Made by a program: the position numbers and the translations under genes. The notes beneath the pieces were generated by a model. That model ran no database searches. It was not told the origin of the DNA and saw only the letters and a program-made list of their open reading frames with translations. From Teichococcus aestuarii (GTDB lineage Bacteria > Pseudomonadota > Alphaproteobacteria > Acetobacterales > Acetobacteraceae): DNA of 64,000 nt. Position 1 is the first letter of the stretch. Each line of letters starts with the position of its first letter. Positions 25,943 to 34,883 of this stretch are shown here, piece by piece. The stretch covers positions 38,322 through 102,321 of the forward strand of contig NZ_PDOA01000014.1 of the NCBI RefSeq assembly GCF_003116135.1, read 5' to 3'.

Positions 25943-27490
25943 ATGCTGTTCAACTCGCATGTCTTCGTGCTGGCCTTCCTGCCCATCACCATGCTGGGCT
26001 TCTTCCTGCTCGGCCGGCTGCACAGCACCCGGGCGGCGCGGCTCTGGCTCGTTGCCGCCTCGTTGGTGTTCTACGGCTGGTGGAGCTGGCTCTATCTCGG
26101 CCTGCTGCTGCTCTCCATGCTGGCCAACTTCACCCTGGGCAACGCCATCCTCTCGGCGCGGGAAGGGGCGCCGGGGCGCGCGCGCGCGCTGGTGGCGGGC
26201 GGCGTCGCGGCCAATGTCGCGCTGCTTGGCTGGTACAAATACGCCACCTTCGTGGCCGAGAACGTCACGGCCCTCACCGGCATCGAGTTCGCCGTCGGCG
26301 GCGTGGTGCTGCCGCTGGCCATCTCCTTCTACACCTTCCTGCAGATCGCCTATCTGGTCGATTGCGGGCGCGGCCGGGCGGAGCGCTACAGCTTCCTCGA
26401 CTACGTGCTGTTCGTCTCCTTCTTCCCGCACCTGATCGCCGGGCCGATCGTCCACCACCACGAGCTGATCCCGCAGTTCCAGCAGCGGGAGAATTTCCGC
26501 TTCCGCGCGCCGGAGGTAGCGGCGGGGCTGGCCTTCTTCGCCATCGGCCTGATGAAGAAGCTGCTGATCGCCGACCCGGTGGGGGCGCTGGCCACGCCGG
26601 TCTTCGCCGGTGCGGCGCTGGAGGGGGCCGCGCCCGGCCTGGTGGAGTCCTGGACCGCCGCCACCGCCTTCTCGGTCGGCCTCTACTACGATTTCTCCGC
26701 CTATTCGGACATGGCGGTCGGCCTGGCGCGGATGTTCGGCATCCGCTTCCCCTACAATTTCAACTCCCCCTACAAGGCCGTCTCGATCATCGATTTCTGG
26801 CGCCGCTGGCACATGACCCTGTCGCGCTTCCTGCGCGACTACGTCTACATCCCGCTCGGCGGCAACCGCCGCGGCGCCTCCCGCCGGCACATGAACCTGA
26901 TGGCCACCATGCTGCTCGGCGGGCTGTGGCACGGCGCCGGCTGGACCTTCGTCATCTGGGGCGGGCTGCACGGCTTCTACCTGCTGGTCAACCATGCCTG
27001 GAGCGGCGCCGCGGCACGTGCCCGGGCCGAGGGCCGCAGCCTCGGACTCGGCGCCGCCCCGGCCCGGGTGCTGACGCTGCTGGCGGTGGTGGTGGCCTGG
27101 GTGTTTTTCGCCGCGCCCAGCCTCGGCTCGGCGCTGGCCGTGCTGGGCGGCATGGCGGGGCTGAACGGCTTCGCCCAGCCGGAGACGGCGCTGCTGCTGG
27201 CCACCGCCCTGCGCGGCCCCGGCGCGCTGGCCGGCGCGATCGGCGGCATGGCCACGCTGAGCTGGGCCATCAGCCTCGGCATGCTGGGCCTGGCGCTGCT
27301 GATCATCGCCCTCGCGCCGAACTCGCAGCAGATCGTGGACGGCCGCGCCGCCGAGATCGACGAGCCGCGCCGCTGGCCGCGCCTGCACTTCCGCCCGCGC
27401 CTGGTCTCCGCCTGCGCCACGGCCGGCGCCTTCCTCCTCGCCCTGGCACTGATGGCGGACGTCAAGGAATTCGTTTACTTCCAGTTCTGA
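25943..27490 (+). CDS. MBOAT-family O-acyltransferase (AlgI-like)
   Basis: A 515-residue multi-pass membrane protein with about ten or more hydrophobic segments. Family motifs are SFYTFLQIAYLVDC, FFPHLIAGPIVHHHEL, DFSAYSDMAVGLARMFG, FWRRWHMTLSRFLRDY and GGLWHGAGWTFVIWGGLHG, with the invariant histidines at about residues 330 and 343. It probably moves acetyl groups from cytosolic acetyl-CoA to a periplasmic acceptor with the preceding SGNH protein. No alginate or cellulose synthesis genes are adjacent, so the polysaccharide is not identified. Confidence 0.92.
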   Translation: MLFNSHVFVLAFLPITMLGFFLLGRLHSTRAARLWLVAASLVFYGWWSWLYLGLLLLSMLANFTLGNAILSAREGAPGRARALVAGGVAANVALLGWYKYATFVAENVTALTGIEFAVGGVVLPLAISFYTFLQIAYLVDCGRGRAERYSFLDYVLFVSFFPHLIAGPIVHHHELIPQFQQRENFRFRAPEVAAGLAFFAIGLMKKLLIADPVGALATPVFAGAALEGAAPGLVESWTAATAFSVGLYYDFSAYSDMAVGLARMFGIRFPYNFNSPYKAVSIIDFWRRWHMTLSRFLRDYVYIPLGGNRRGASRRHMNLMATMLLGGLWHGAGWTFVIWGGLHGFYLLVNHAWSGAAARARAEGRSLGLGAAPARVLTLLAVVVAWVFFAAPSLGSALAVLGGMAGLNGFAQPETALLLATALRGPGALAGAIGGMATLSWAISLGMLGLALLIIALAPNSQQIVDGRAAEIDEPRRWPRLHFRPRLVSACATAGAFLLALALMADVKEFVYFQF

Positions 27491-27497
27491 AGGCGCG

Positions 27498-27543
27498 CGG
27501 TCCCGGTTCTGGCCGTCCGCCGGCCAGGGCGGCAACCGGACCG
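27498..27543. terminator. Two-part hairpin after the MBOAT gene
   Basis: CGGTCCCGGTT (27498-27508) pairs with AACCGGACCG (27534-27543) with one bulge. Inside it CTGGCCG and CGGCCAG form a second perfect 7-bp stem. There is no T run. It may attenuate read-through into the sensor kinase gene. Confidence 0.35.
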
Positions 27544-27556
27544 GGATCGAGGCGTG

Positions 27557-29752
27557 ATGAAGGCAGGGCGAGACGGACGGCACGGCGCGGAGGAGCACCC
27601 TGCCAGCCCCGCCCCGGCAGGGCCGAGATCCATCGGCCTGCGCAGCCTGCTGGCGATGGCCTTCGGGCTGATCGGGCTGCTGGCGGCCGGCACCACCGCG
27701 CTGGTGGCCTCGCAGGGGGTCTACGCCCAGCTCCGCCAGGATGCGGGCGCGGAACTCGCCGCCGCCGCCGAGCGGGTGGCGGACCTGCTGGACCGTGGCC
27801 TGTTCGAGCGCATGCGGGATCTCGAGATCGCGGCGGTTTCCGAGACGCTGCGGAACCCGGGGTACGGCCTGCCGGCCCGGCGCGCCCTGTTGCGGCGGCT
27901 GCAGGAGACCTACCCCTACTACGCCATCCTGCTGCAGATCGGGCCCGACGGGCAGATCCTGGCGACGGACCGGGGGCTGCTGGAGGGGCTCGACGTCTCG
28001 CAGCGCGTCTACTTCCAGCAGGGCCGCCACAGCACCTTCCTGGGCGATGTGCATGAGGCGCAGCTGATGGCGCCCTACATGCAGCGCTCCGACGATGAGC
28101 CGCCGCGTGTCCTGGACCTGGCGACTCCGATCCTGGATGAGGCGGGAAGGCTGAAAGGCGTCCTGGCGGCGCATCTCTCGGTCGACTGGGTGGAGGGAAT
28201 CGAGCGCAGCGTGATCCAGCCGCTGTTGCAGCGGCACCCCGGCGTGCGGGCGCTGGTGCTGGATTCGCAGGGCAGGGTGGTGATCGGCCCCCGCGGCCCC
28301 GGGCGGCGGCAGGCGCCGCTGCTGCCGGAGGAGATCCGGCAGCAATTGCAGAAGGGCCCGGGCAGCCACGTCATCGAGCGGAGGGAGGGTGCGCGGCTCG
28401 TCGGCTTCGCCCCGCTCGACGGGCATCGCCATGTGGGCAGCCTCGGCTGGTCCGTGCTCGTCATGCACGAGGCCACGGATGCCTTCGCCCCGGCCGAGGC
28501 GCTGCGCTGGCGGCTGCTCGCCATCGGCTTCCTGGCGGCGCAGCTTGCGGCGGCGGTGGGCTGGGTGGTGGCGGGGCGCATCGCCCGGCCGCTGGAGCGG
28601 CTGTCCCAGGCGGCGCTGCGGCTGCGCGAGCAGCCCGAGGCCGTGCTGCCCGCGCCCGGCCGCCTGTCCGAGGTGGCGGCGCTGCATGGGGCGCTGGGCG
28701 CGCTGCACCGCTCGCTGCGCCAGCGCGAGCAGGAGCTGAGCGACAGCGAGGCCCGGATGCGCGCGGTGCTGGAGCAGATGCCAATAGGCGTGGCCCTGGC
28801 CGAGCGGCCCTCGGGGCGGGTGATCTTCCAGAATGCCTGCGCCACCGAGATGCTGCGTCATCCCATCGTCGTGGCGGACAGCGTGGCCGACTATGTGCGC
28901 CTGGGGGGGCAGTACCCGGACGGGACGCCGCTGCGGGCCGAGGACTACCCTCTGGCGCAGGCGGTGCTGAAGGGCAGGCCGGTGCAGCATGCCAGCCTCT
29001 CCTACCGGCGGGGCGACGGTGTCACGATCTGGCTGTCGGTCAATGCCGCGCCGGTGCGGTCCGCCGGGGATGGCGCGGCCCTGGCCGTCTGCACCTTCGA
29101 GGACGTCACCGAGATGCGCGCGGCGGCGGAGCGGCAGCGGCTCCTGGCGCAGGAGGTGGACCACCGCGCCCGCAACGCCCTGGCCGTGGTGCAGGCGACG
29201 CTGCGCCTGTCGCGGGCGGACACGCTGCCGGGCTTCGTGCAGTCGCTGGAGGGGCGGGTGGCGGCGCTGGCCCGCGCCCAGAGCCGGCTGGCCGCGGCCG
29301 CCTGGAAGGGCATCGAGCTGGGCACGCTGCTGGAGGAGGAGATCGGCGCCGCCGCCCGAGGCATCCCGAAGGTGGCCGAGCGGATCGACCTGCTCGGGCC
29401 GCGCCTGGTGCTGGCGGCCGAGATCGCCCAGCCCATCTCCCTGATGATCCATGAGCTGACGGCGAATGCCATGCAGCACGGCGCGCTCTCGCAGCCCGGC
29501 GGGCGGATCACGGTGGAGTGGCGGGCCGATGCGGCGCAGGGCATGCTGCGCCTGCGCTGGCAGGAGCAGGGCGGCCCCGCCGCCGGGCCGGAGGAGCCCC
29601 GCTCCGGCTTCGGCCTGCGGATGATCGAGGCGACGCTGGGCAACCAGCTCAGCGGCCGCTACCAGTTCGAATGGCGGGAGGAGGGGCTGCTGCTCTCCGC
29701 CTGGCTGCCGCTGGCCCGCATCGTCTCGCAGGAGAGGGCGGCCTCCGCCTGA
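27557..29752 (+). CDS. HWE-type sensor histidine kinase with periplasmic Cache-like and PAS domains
   Basis: A 731-residue sensor kinase. A first membrane helix (about residues 35-58) precedes a periplasmic Cache-like domain of about 260 residues. A second helix near 320 is followed by a HAMP-like linker (RIARPLERLSQAALRL). A PAS domain comes next (EARMRAVLEQMPIGVALAER). The kinase core is of the HWE/HisKA_2 type, with phosphoacceptor histidine about 536 in EVDHRARNALAVVQ and the N-box-like HELTANAMQHGALS, then EPRSGFGLRMIEATLG. No response regulator is adjacent. HWE kinases often regulate stress, light or surface behaviour. Start ATG 27557 is preferred over GTG 27554. Confidence 0.9.
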   Translation: MKAGRDGRHGAEEHPASPAPAGPRSIGLRSLLAMAFGLIGLLAAGTTALVASQGVYAQLRQDAGAELAAAAERVADLLDRGLFERMRDLEIAAVSETLRNPGYGLPARRALLRRLQETYPYYAILLQIGPDGQILATDRGLLEGLDVSQRVYFQQGRHSTFLGDVHEAQLMAPYMQRSDDEPPRVLDLATPILDEAGRLKGVLAAHLSVDWVEGIERSVIQPLLQRHPGVRALVLDSQGRVVIGPRGPGRRQAPLLPEEIRQQLQKGPGSHVIERREGARLVGFAPLDGHRHVGSLGWSVLVMHEATDAFAPAEALRWRLLAIGFLAAQLAAAVGWVVAGRIARPLERLSQAALRLREQPEAVLPAPGRLSEVAALHGALGALHRSLRQREQELSDSEARMRAVLEQMPIGVALAERPSGRVIFQNACATEMLRHPIVVADSVADYVRLGGQYPDGTPLRAEDYPLAQAVLKGRPVQHASLSYRRGDGVTIWLSVNAAPVRSAGDGAALAVCTFEDVTEMRAAAERQRLLAQEVDHRARNALAVVQATLRLSRADTLPGFVQSLEGRVAALARAQSRLAAAAWKGIELGTLLEEEIGAAARGIPKVAERIDLLGPRLVLAAEIAQPISLMIHELTANAMQHGALSQPGGRITVEWRADAAQGMLRLRWQEQGGPAAGPEEPRSGFGLRMIEATLGNQLSGRYQFEWREEGLLLSAWLPLARIVSQERAASA

Positions 29753-29825
29753 GCGGGGGCAGGGCTGCGCAGCGCGGCCCCCAACCCCCATGGCCCTGCG
29801 CGCGGGACGGTCCTAGCCTGGGCGC

Positions 29826-31247
29826 GTGCCCGACGAAACGAAGCTTCCCGAATCGAAAATCCCCGACCCGCGGGTGATGGCCGCCATCGTGGCCAGCGCC
29901 CTGTTCATGCAGAACCTCGACGGCACGGTGGTGGCCACCGCCCTGCCGGCCATGGCGCGCTCGCTGGGCGAGCCGCCCGTCACCATGGGGGTGGCCATCA
30001 CCACCTATCTGGTGGCGCTGACGGTGTTCATCCCGCTCAGCGGCTGGGTGGCGGACCGGTTCGGCGCCAAGCAGGTGTTCATGGCGGCCATCGCCACCTT
30101 CACCGTGGCCTCCGCCTTCTGCGGCCTGGCGGACAACCTGGCCGAGATGGTGGCGGCGCGCGCCCTGCAGGGCCTCGGCGGCGCCATGATGGTGCCGGTG
30201 GGGCGCCTGCTGCTGCTGCGCCGCATCCGCAAGGAGGAGCTGCTCTCCGTCACCACCTGGCTGACCATGCCGGGGCTGCTGGGGCCGCTGCTGGGGCCGC
30301 CGGTGGGAGGGCTGCTCACCGACCTGATCTCCTGGCGCGCCGTGTTCTGGATCAACATCCCCGTCGGCATGCTGGGGCTGCTGCTGGTCTGGCGCATCAT
30401 TCCGGCCCTGCCGCCGAGCCTGCCGCCGCCGCCCGACCTGCGCGGCCTGACCCTGGTGGGCACGGCGCTCGCCGCGCTGATGGCCGCCTTCGAGACGCTG
30501 GGCCGCGGCCTGCTGCCGCCCGGCGTGCCGGAGGTGCTGCTGGCCGCCGGCTTCGGGCTCTCGGCGCTGGCGGTGTGGCACTGCCGGCGCACGCCGAACC
30601 CGGCGCTGGATTTCAGCCTGCTCGCCATCCCGAGCTTCCGCGCGCCGCACACGGCGGGGCTGGTGTTCCGCATCGGCGCCGGCGCCGTGCCCTTCCTGGT
30701 GCCGCTGACGCTGCAGCTCGGCTTCGGCGCCAGCGCGGCGCAGAGCGGCATGGTGAGCTTCGCCACCGCCCTCGGCGCCTTCGCCATGAAGCCGATGGCG
30801 CAGTTCGCGCTGCGCCGCTTCGGCTTCCGCAACGTGATGATTTGGAACGCCGTCTGCGCGGCGCTGACCATCGCCGCCTGCGCCGCCTTCCGCCCCGGCT
30901 GGCCGATGGCGGCGGTGTTCGTGGTGCTGCTGCTGGGCGGGCTGTTCCGCAGCCTGCACTTCACCACCCTCAACACCCTGGCCTATGCCGACGTGCCGCA
31001 GGAGAAGCTCTCCGCCGCCACCAGCCTCTACAGCACGGCGCAGCAGCTGCCGCTGGCGCTCGGCGTGGTGGTGGCCTCCGCCTCGTTGCAGGTGAGCATG
31101 GCCTTCGCTGGGCGCGACGCCGCCGCCATGCCGGACTTCACCGCGGCCTTCCTGGTGGGCGCGCTGCTGACCCTGCTGGCGGCGCCGCTCTCGGTCAGCC
31201 TGCCCCGGGACGCGGGGGAGGGGATCGTCAGCGGTCGGAGGCGCTGA
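29826..31247 (+). CDS. MFS drug/proton antiporter, DHA2 (EmrB/QacA) family
   Basis: A 473-residue inner-membrane exporter with about 13-14 hydrophobic helices. Helix 1 carries the family D-x-T variant (FMQNLDGTVVATALP). Motif A is GWVADRFGAKQVF, the second-helix antiporter glycines are LLGPLLGPPVGG, and WRAVFWINIPVG is near consensus. It starts with GTG 29826; ATG 29877 is a shorter alternative. It overlaps the convergent small-membrane-protein gene by 20 bases at the 3' ends. It probably exports hydrophobic compounds. The substrate is unknown. Confidence 0.9.
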   Translation: MPDETKLPESKIPDPRVMAAIVASALFMQNLDGTVVATALPAMARSLGEPPVTMGVAITTYLVALTVFIPLSGWVADRFGAKQVFMAAIATFTVASAFCGLADNLAEMVAARALQGLGGAMMVPVGRLLLLRRIRKEELLSVTTWLTMPGLLGPLLGPPVGGLLTDLISWRAVFWINIPVGMLGLLLVWRIIPALPPSLPPPPDLRGLTLVGTALAALMAAFETLGRGLLPPGVPEVLLAAGFGLSALAVWHCRRTPNPALDFSLLAIPSFRAPHTAGLVFRIGAGAVPFLVPLTLQLGFGASAAQSGMVSFATALGAFAMKPMAQFALRRFGFRNVMIWNAVCAALTIAACAAFRPGWPMAAVFVVLLLGGLFRSLHFTTLNTLAYADVPQEKLSAATSLYSTAQQLPLALGVVVASASLQVSMAFAGRDAAAMPDFTAAFLVGALLTLLAAPLSVSLPRDAGEGIVSGRRR

Positions 31248-31701
31248 GGCGCGCATGCGCCGCTTCGGCAACCAGCGCGGTGGCCAGGCCGAACAGCACA
31301 TGCATGCCGAGCCGCTGCGCCGCCAGGGCGGGGCCGGCCCGCCGCTCGCCCTCGGTGATGCCGAGGCGCGGCGCGATGCCGGCGATGCCCACCGCGTAGA
31401 GCCCGGCCCCGTAGGCGGTGCCGAGCAGGGCCGGGGAGCCGTGCGGAAGCTGCGCGCGCAGGGCGCCGTAGCCGGCGCCGAAGGCCAGCGAGGCCATGCC
31501 GTGGCCGGATTGCTCCAGCAGCGTCGTGCCGGCCTCGCCCAGCCGCCGGCGGGTGCCGGCCATGCGGTCCAGCCAGTCCTCGCCGCGCCGGTCCAGCGTA
31601 TCGTGCAGCAGGCCGGCCTGGCGGCCGCCCTTCATCGCCACGGACGTCGCCACGCCGCCGGCCAGGCCGCCGAGCAGCCCCGCCACCATCCACCGGATCA
31701 T
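31228..31701 (-). CDS. Small multi-pass membrane protein of unknown function
   Basis: A 157-residue protein with about four hydrophobic segments (VAGLLGGLAGGVATSVAM, MASLAFGAGYGALRAQ, GTAYGAGLYAVGIAGIAP, LGMHVLFGLATALVAEA) and a polar loop rich in Arg and Asp after the first helix. It resembles YagU/DUF1440-type proteins in layout only. Its 3' end overlaps the MFS gene by 20 bases tail to tail. No function can be given. Confidence 0.7.
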   Translation of the reverse strand: MIRWMVAGLLGGLAGGVATSVAMKGGRQAGLLHDTLDRRGEDWLDRMAGTRRRLGEAGTTLLEQSGHGMASLAFGAGYGALRAQLPHGSPALLGTAYGAGLYAVGIAGIAPRLGITEGERRAGPALAAQRLGMHVLFGLATALVAEAAHARLSASDR

Positions 31702-31786
31702 CCCGCCGCCTTTCCCGCTCCGCGGCCCAGGAGGCGGGCCGCCACGGGGGATGAACGCGCGGCCGGGCGCCGCGGATGCGGCGGCC

Positions 31787-34700
31787 CTATTCCGCCGGCT
31801 GGTGCGCCCCGGCCGGGCCGCGGCTGAAGCGCCGCGCCAGCCCCTCGAAGGCGAGGTAGAGCACCGGCGTCACGAACAGGGTCAGCGCCTGCGAGACGGC
31901 GAGGCCGCCCACCACGGCCAGGCCCAGCGGCTGGCGCAGCTCGGCCGCCGCGCCCCAGCCGGCGGCGATCGGCAGCGCGCCCGCCGCCGCCGCCAGCGTC
32001 GTCATCATGATCGGGCGGAAGCGGATGATGCTGGCCTCGCGCACGGCGGTCAGCGGGTCCTCGCCGGCGCGCTGCCGGGCCAGCGCCACGTCCACCACCA
32101 TGATGGCGTTCTTCTTCACCAGCCCGATCAGCAGCAGCACGCCGATCACCGCGATGACGGACAGCTCCAGCCCGAACCACCACAGCGTGGCCAGCGCCCC
32201 CAGCGCCGCCGGCGGCAGGCCGGAGAGGATGGTGAGCGGGTGCACCAGCGACTCGTAGAGCACGCCCAGCACCAGGTACATGATGAGCACGGCGGCCAGC
32301 AGCAGCATGCCCTGGCCCGCCAGCGCCTGCTGGAAGATCTGCGCCGTGCCGGCATAGCCGGTGACGATGGTGGGCGGCAGGCCAAGCTCCCGCTCCACCT
32401 GGGCGATGGCCTGGGTGGCCTGGCCCAGCGCCACCCCCGGCGGCGTGTTGAAGCCGATGGTGACGGCGGGCAGCTGCCCCTGGTGCGCCACGGTGAGCGG
32501 ACCCACGCGCCGCTCGATGCGGGCGATGCCGGCCAGCGGCACCAGCCGCCCGCTGCTGCTGCGGAGGTAGATCTTGGAGAGGCCGCTCTCGTCCTGCTGG
32601 TCGCGCGGCAGCGCCTCCAGGATGACCGAGTAGCTGTCCGACGCGCCGAAGATGGTGCTGATCTGCCGCGCGCCATAGGCCGAGTAGAGCGCCTGCCGCA
32701 CCTGGTCCACCGTGACGCCGAGCGCCGCGGCGCGGTCCCGGTCCACATTCACCGAGAGGATGGGGGCGGCCATCTGCAGGTCGGTGTTCACGTCCTGCAG
32801 CTCGGGCAGGCGGCGCAGCGCGGTGGCCATGCGCTCGGACCAGTCGTACAGCTCCTCCGAGCGCAGCCCCTGCAGCGTGTACTGGTAGAGGGTGCGGGAG
32901 GAGCGGGCGCCGAAGTTCAGGTTCTGGATCGGGTTGAAGTAGACCCGCATGCCGGGGATGCCGCCCGTCTGCCGGCGCAGCTCCTGGATCAGCGCGCCGA
33001 TCGGCGCCCGCTCGGCGCGTGGCTTGAGCTGCACGAACATGCGCCCCTGGTTCAGCGCCTGGCTGTTGCCGCCGATGCCGACGATCGAGTTCACCCGCTC
33101 CACCGAGGGATGGGCGCGGATGATCTCGGCCACGCGCTCCTGCCGGGTCGCCATGTCGTCGAAGGAGGCATCCTGCGGCCCCTCGGTGCCGACGCTGAGC
33201 AGGCCGGTATCCTCCACAGGGAAGAAGCCCTTGGGGATGCTCACCGCCAGCCAGACGGACAGCCCGATCGAGGCCAGGAAGGTCAGCCAGACCAGCGGGC
33301 GGAAGCGCAGCGACTTGTCCAGCATCCAGCCATAGCCGCGCTCCACCGCCTGGAAGCCGCGCTCCAGCGCGGCGTCGAAGCGGCTGGGCTTGCCATGGGC
33401 GGGCAGGCGGCTGGCCATCAGCGGCGTGAGCGTGAGGGAGACCACGCAGGAGACGATGACGGCGAGCGACACCGTGGCGGCGAAGGCGTTGAACACTCGC
33501 CCCACCACGCCGCCCATCAGCAGGATCGGGATGAACACCGCGATCAGCGAGAGGGTGATGGAGATGATGGTGAAGCCGATCTCCTTCGCGCCGCGGATGG
33601 CGGCGGCGAAGGGCTTCATCCCCTCCTCCATGTGCCGGACGATGGCCTCCAGCATGACGATGGCGTCGTCCACCACCAGCCCCACGGCGAGCGTCAGGCC
33701 GAGCAGGGTGATGTTGTCGATGCCGTAGCCCAGCGCGTACATCAGCCCGAAGGTGCCGGCGAGCGAGATCGGCACCGCGATGCCCGGGATCAGCGTGGCG
33801 CTGACCTTGCGCAGGAACAGGAAGATGACCAGCACCACCAGCCCGATGGCGATCATCAGGTGGTGCTGCACGTCGTGCACCGCGTCGCGGATCGAGACGG
33901 AGCGGTCCAGCATCACGGTGATCTCGGCGCCCGGCGGCAGTGCGGCCTGGAGGGCGGGCAGCGCCGCCTTCACGCCATCGACCACCTCCACCGTGTTGGC
34001 GTCCGGCTGGCGCTGCACGGCCAGCGTCAGGCCGCGCGTGCCGTTCATCCAGGCGGCGATGCGGTTGTTCTCCACCCCATCGACCACGGTGGCGACATCC
34101 TGCACGCGGATCGGCGCGTTGGGCCGGCCGCCGATGATGAGGCGGCCGAATTCCTGCGCGTCCTGCAACTGGTCGTTGGCGCGGAGCGTGAGCTGCTGGC
34201 GCGGGCCGTTCAGCGTGCCGACGGGGGTGTTGGAGTTGGCCGCCGCGATGGCGCGCTGCGCCTCGTCGAAGCCGAGGCCGAGCGCCGCCACCCGGTCCGG
34301 GTCGAGCTGCACCCGCACGGCGTATTTCTGCTCGCCATAGGTGATGACCTGCGCGACGCCCGGGATGCGGGAGAGGGCGGGGGAGATCAGCACCGCCGCC
34401 ACCTCGTTCAGTCGGTAGAGCGGCACGTCGCCGCCGCGCAGGTTCAGCAGCACCACCGGCGCGTCGGCCGGGTTGGATTTGCGGAAGCTGGGCGGCGTCG
34501 TCATCTCCGCCGGCAGGCGCCGCTGGGCGCGGGAGAGGGCGGACTGCACGTCGAGCGCCGCCGCGTCGATGTCGCGGCCGAGCACGAATTGCAGCGTGAT
34601 CTGGGTGGTGCCCTGGCCGCTGGTGGAGGACATCTGGTCGATGCCGGCGATGGTGGAGAATTCGCGCTCCAGCGGCAGCGCCACCGAGTTGGCCATCGTC

Positions 34701-34870
34701 TCCGGGCTGGCGCCGGGCAGGCTGGCGCTGACCGAGATGACGGGGAAATCGACCCGTGGCACGGCCGCCACGGGCAGCTGAAGATAGGCCACGATGCCGG
34801 CGATGATCGCCGCCACGGCCAGCAGCCCGGTCATCACCGGGCGGCGGATGCAAAGCTCGGAGAGGTGCAT
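31787..34870 (-). CDS. RND efflux pump permease (MdtB/C- or AcrB-like)
   Basis: A 1027-residue RND permease of full length with twelve expected helices and two large periplasmic loops. The proton-relay region in helix 4 is intact (TLAVGLVVDDAIVMLEAI, with the Asp pair). Other markers are the N-terminal LCIRRPVMTGLLAVAAIIAG, ITLQFVLGRDID, the second-half GLVKKNAIMVVDVALARQRA, and IRFRPIMMTTLAAAAGALP. The MdtBC-type subgroup is suggested by overall sequence. It is encoded 13 bases after a periplasmic adaptor, and no outer-membrane factor is in the window. It exports drugs or metabolites from the periplasm or inner membrane. Confidence 0.95.
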   Translation of the reverse strand: MHLSELCIRRPVMTGLLAVAAIIAGIVAYLQLPVAAVPRVDFPVISVSASLPGASPETMANSVALPLEREFSTIAGIDQMSSTSGQGTTQITLQFVLGRDIDAAALDVQSALSRAQRRLPAEMTTPPSFRKSNPADAPVVLLNLRGGDVPLYRLNEVAAVLISPALSRIPGVAQVITYGEQKYAVRVQLDPDRVAALGLGFDEAQRAIAAANSNTPVGTLNGPRQQLTLRANDQLQDAQEFGRLIIGGRPNAPIRVQDVATVVDGVENNRIAAWMNGTRGLTLAVQRQPDANTVEVVDGVKAALPALQAALPPGAEITVMLDRSVSIRDAVHDVQHHLMIAIGLVVLVIFLFLRKVSATLIPGIAVPISLAGTFGLMYALGYGIDNITLLGLTLAVGLVVDDAIVMLEAIVRHMEEGMKPFAAAIRGAKEIGFTIISITLSLIAVFIPILLMGGVVGRVFNAFAATVSLAVIVSCVVSLTLTPLMASRLPAHGKPSRFDAALERGFQAVERGYGWMLDKSLRFRPLVWLTFLASIGLSVWLAVSIPKGFFPVEDTGLLSVGTEGPQDASFDDMATRQERVAEIIRAHPSVERVNSIVGIGGNSQALNQGRMFVQLKPRAERAPIGALIQELRRQTGGIPGMRVYFNPIQNLNFGARSSRTLYQYTLQGLRSEELYDWSERMATALRRLPELQDVNTDLQMAAPILSVNVDRDRAAALGVTVDQVRQALYSAYGARQISTIFGASDSYSVILEALPRDQQDESGLSKIYLRSSSGRLVPLAGIARIERRVGPLTVAHQGQLPAVTIGFNTPPGVALGQATQAIAQVERELGLPPTIVTGYAGTAQIFQQALAGQGMLLLAAVLIMYLVLGVLYESLVHPLTILSGLPPAALGALATLWWFGLELSVIAVIGVLLLIGLVKKNAIMVVDVALARQRAGEDPLTAVREASIIRFRPIMMTTLAAAAGALPIAAGWGAAAELRQPLGLAVVGGLAVSQALTLFVTPVLYLAFEGLARRFSRGPAGAHQPAE

Positions 34871-34883
34871 CGCGGCGGCGCCT

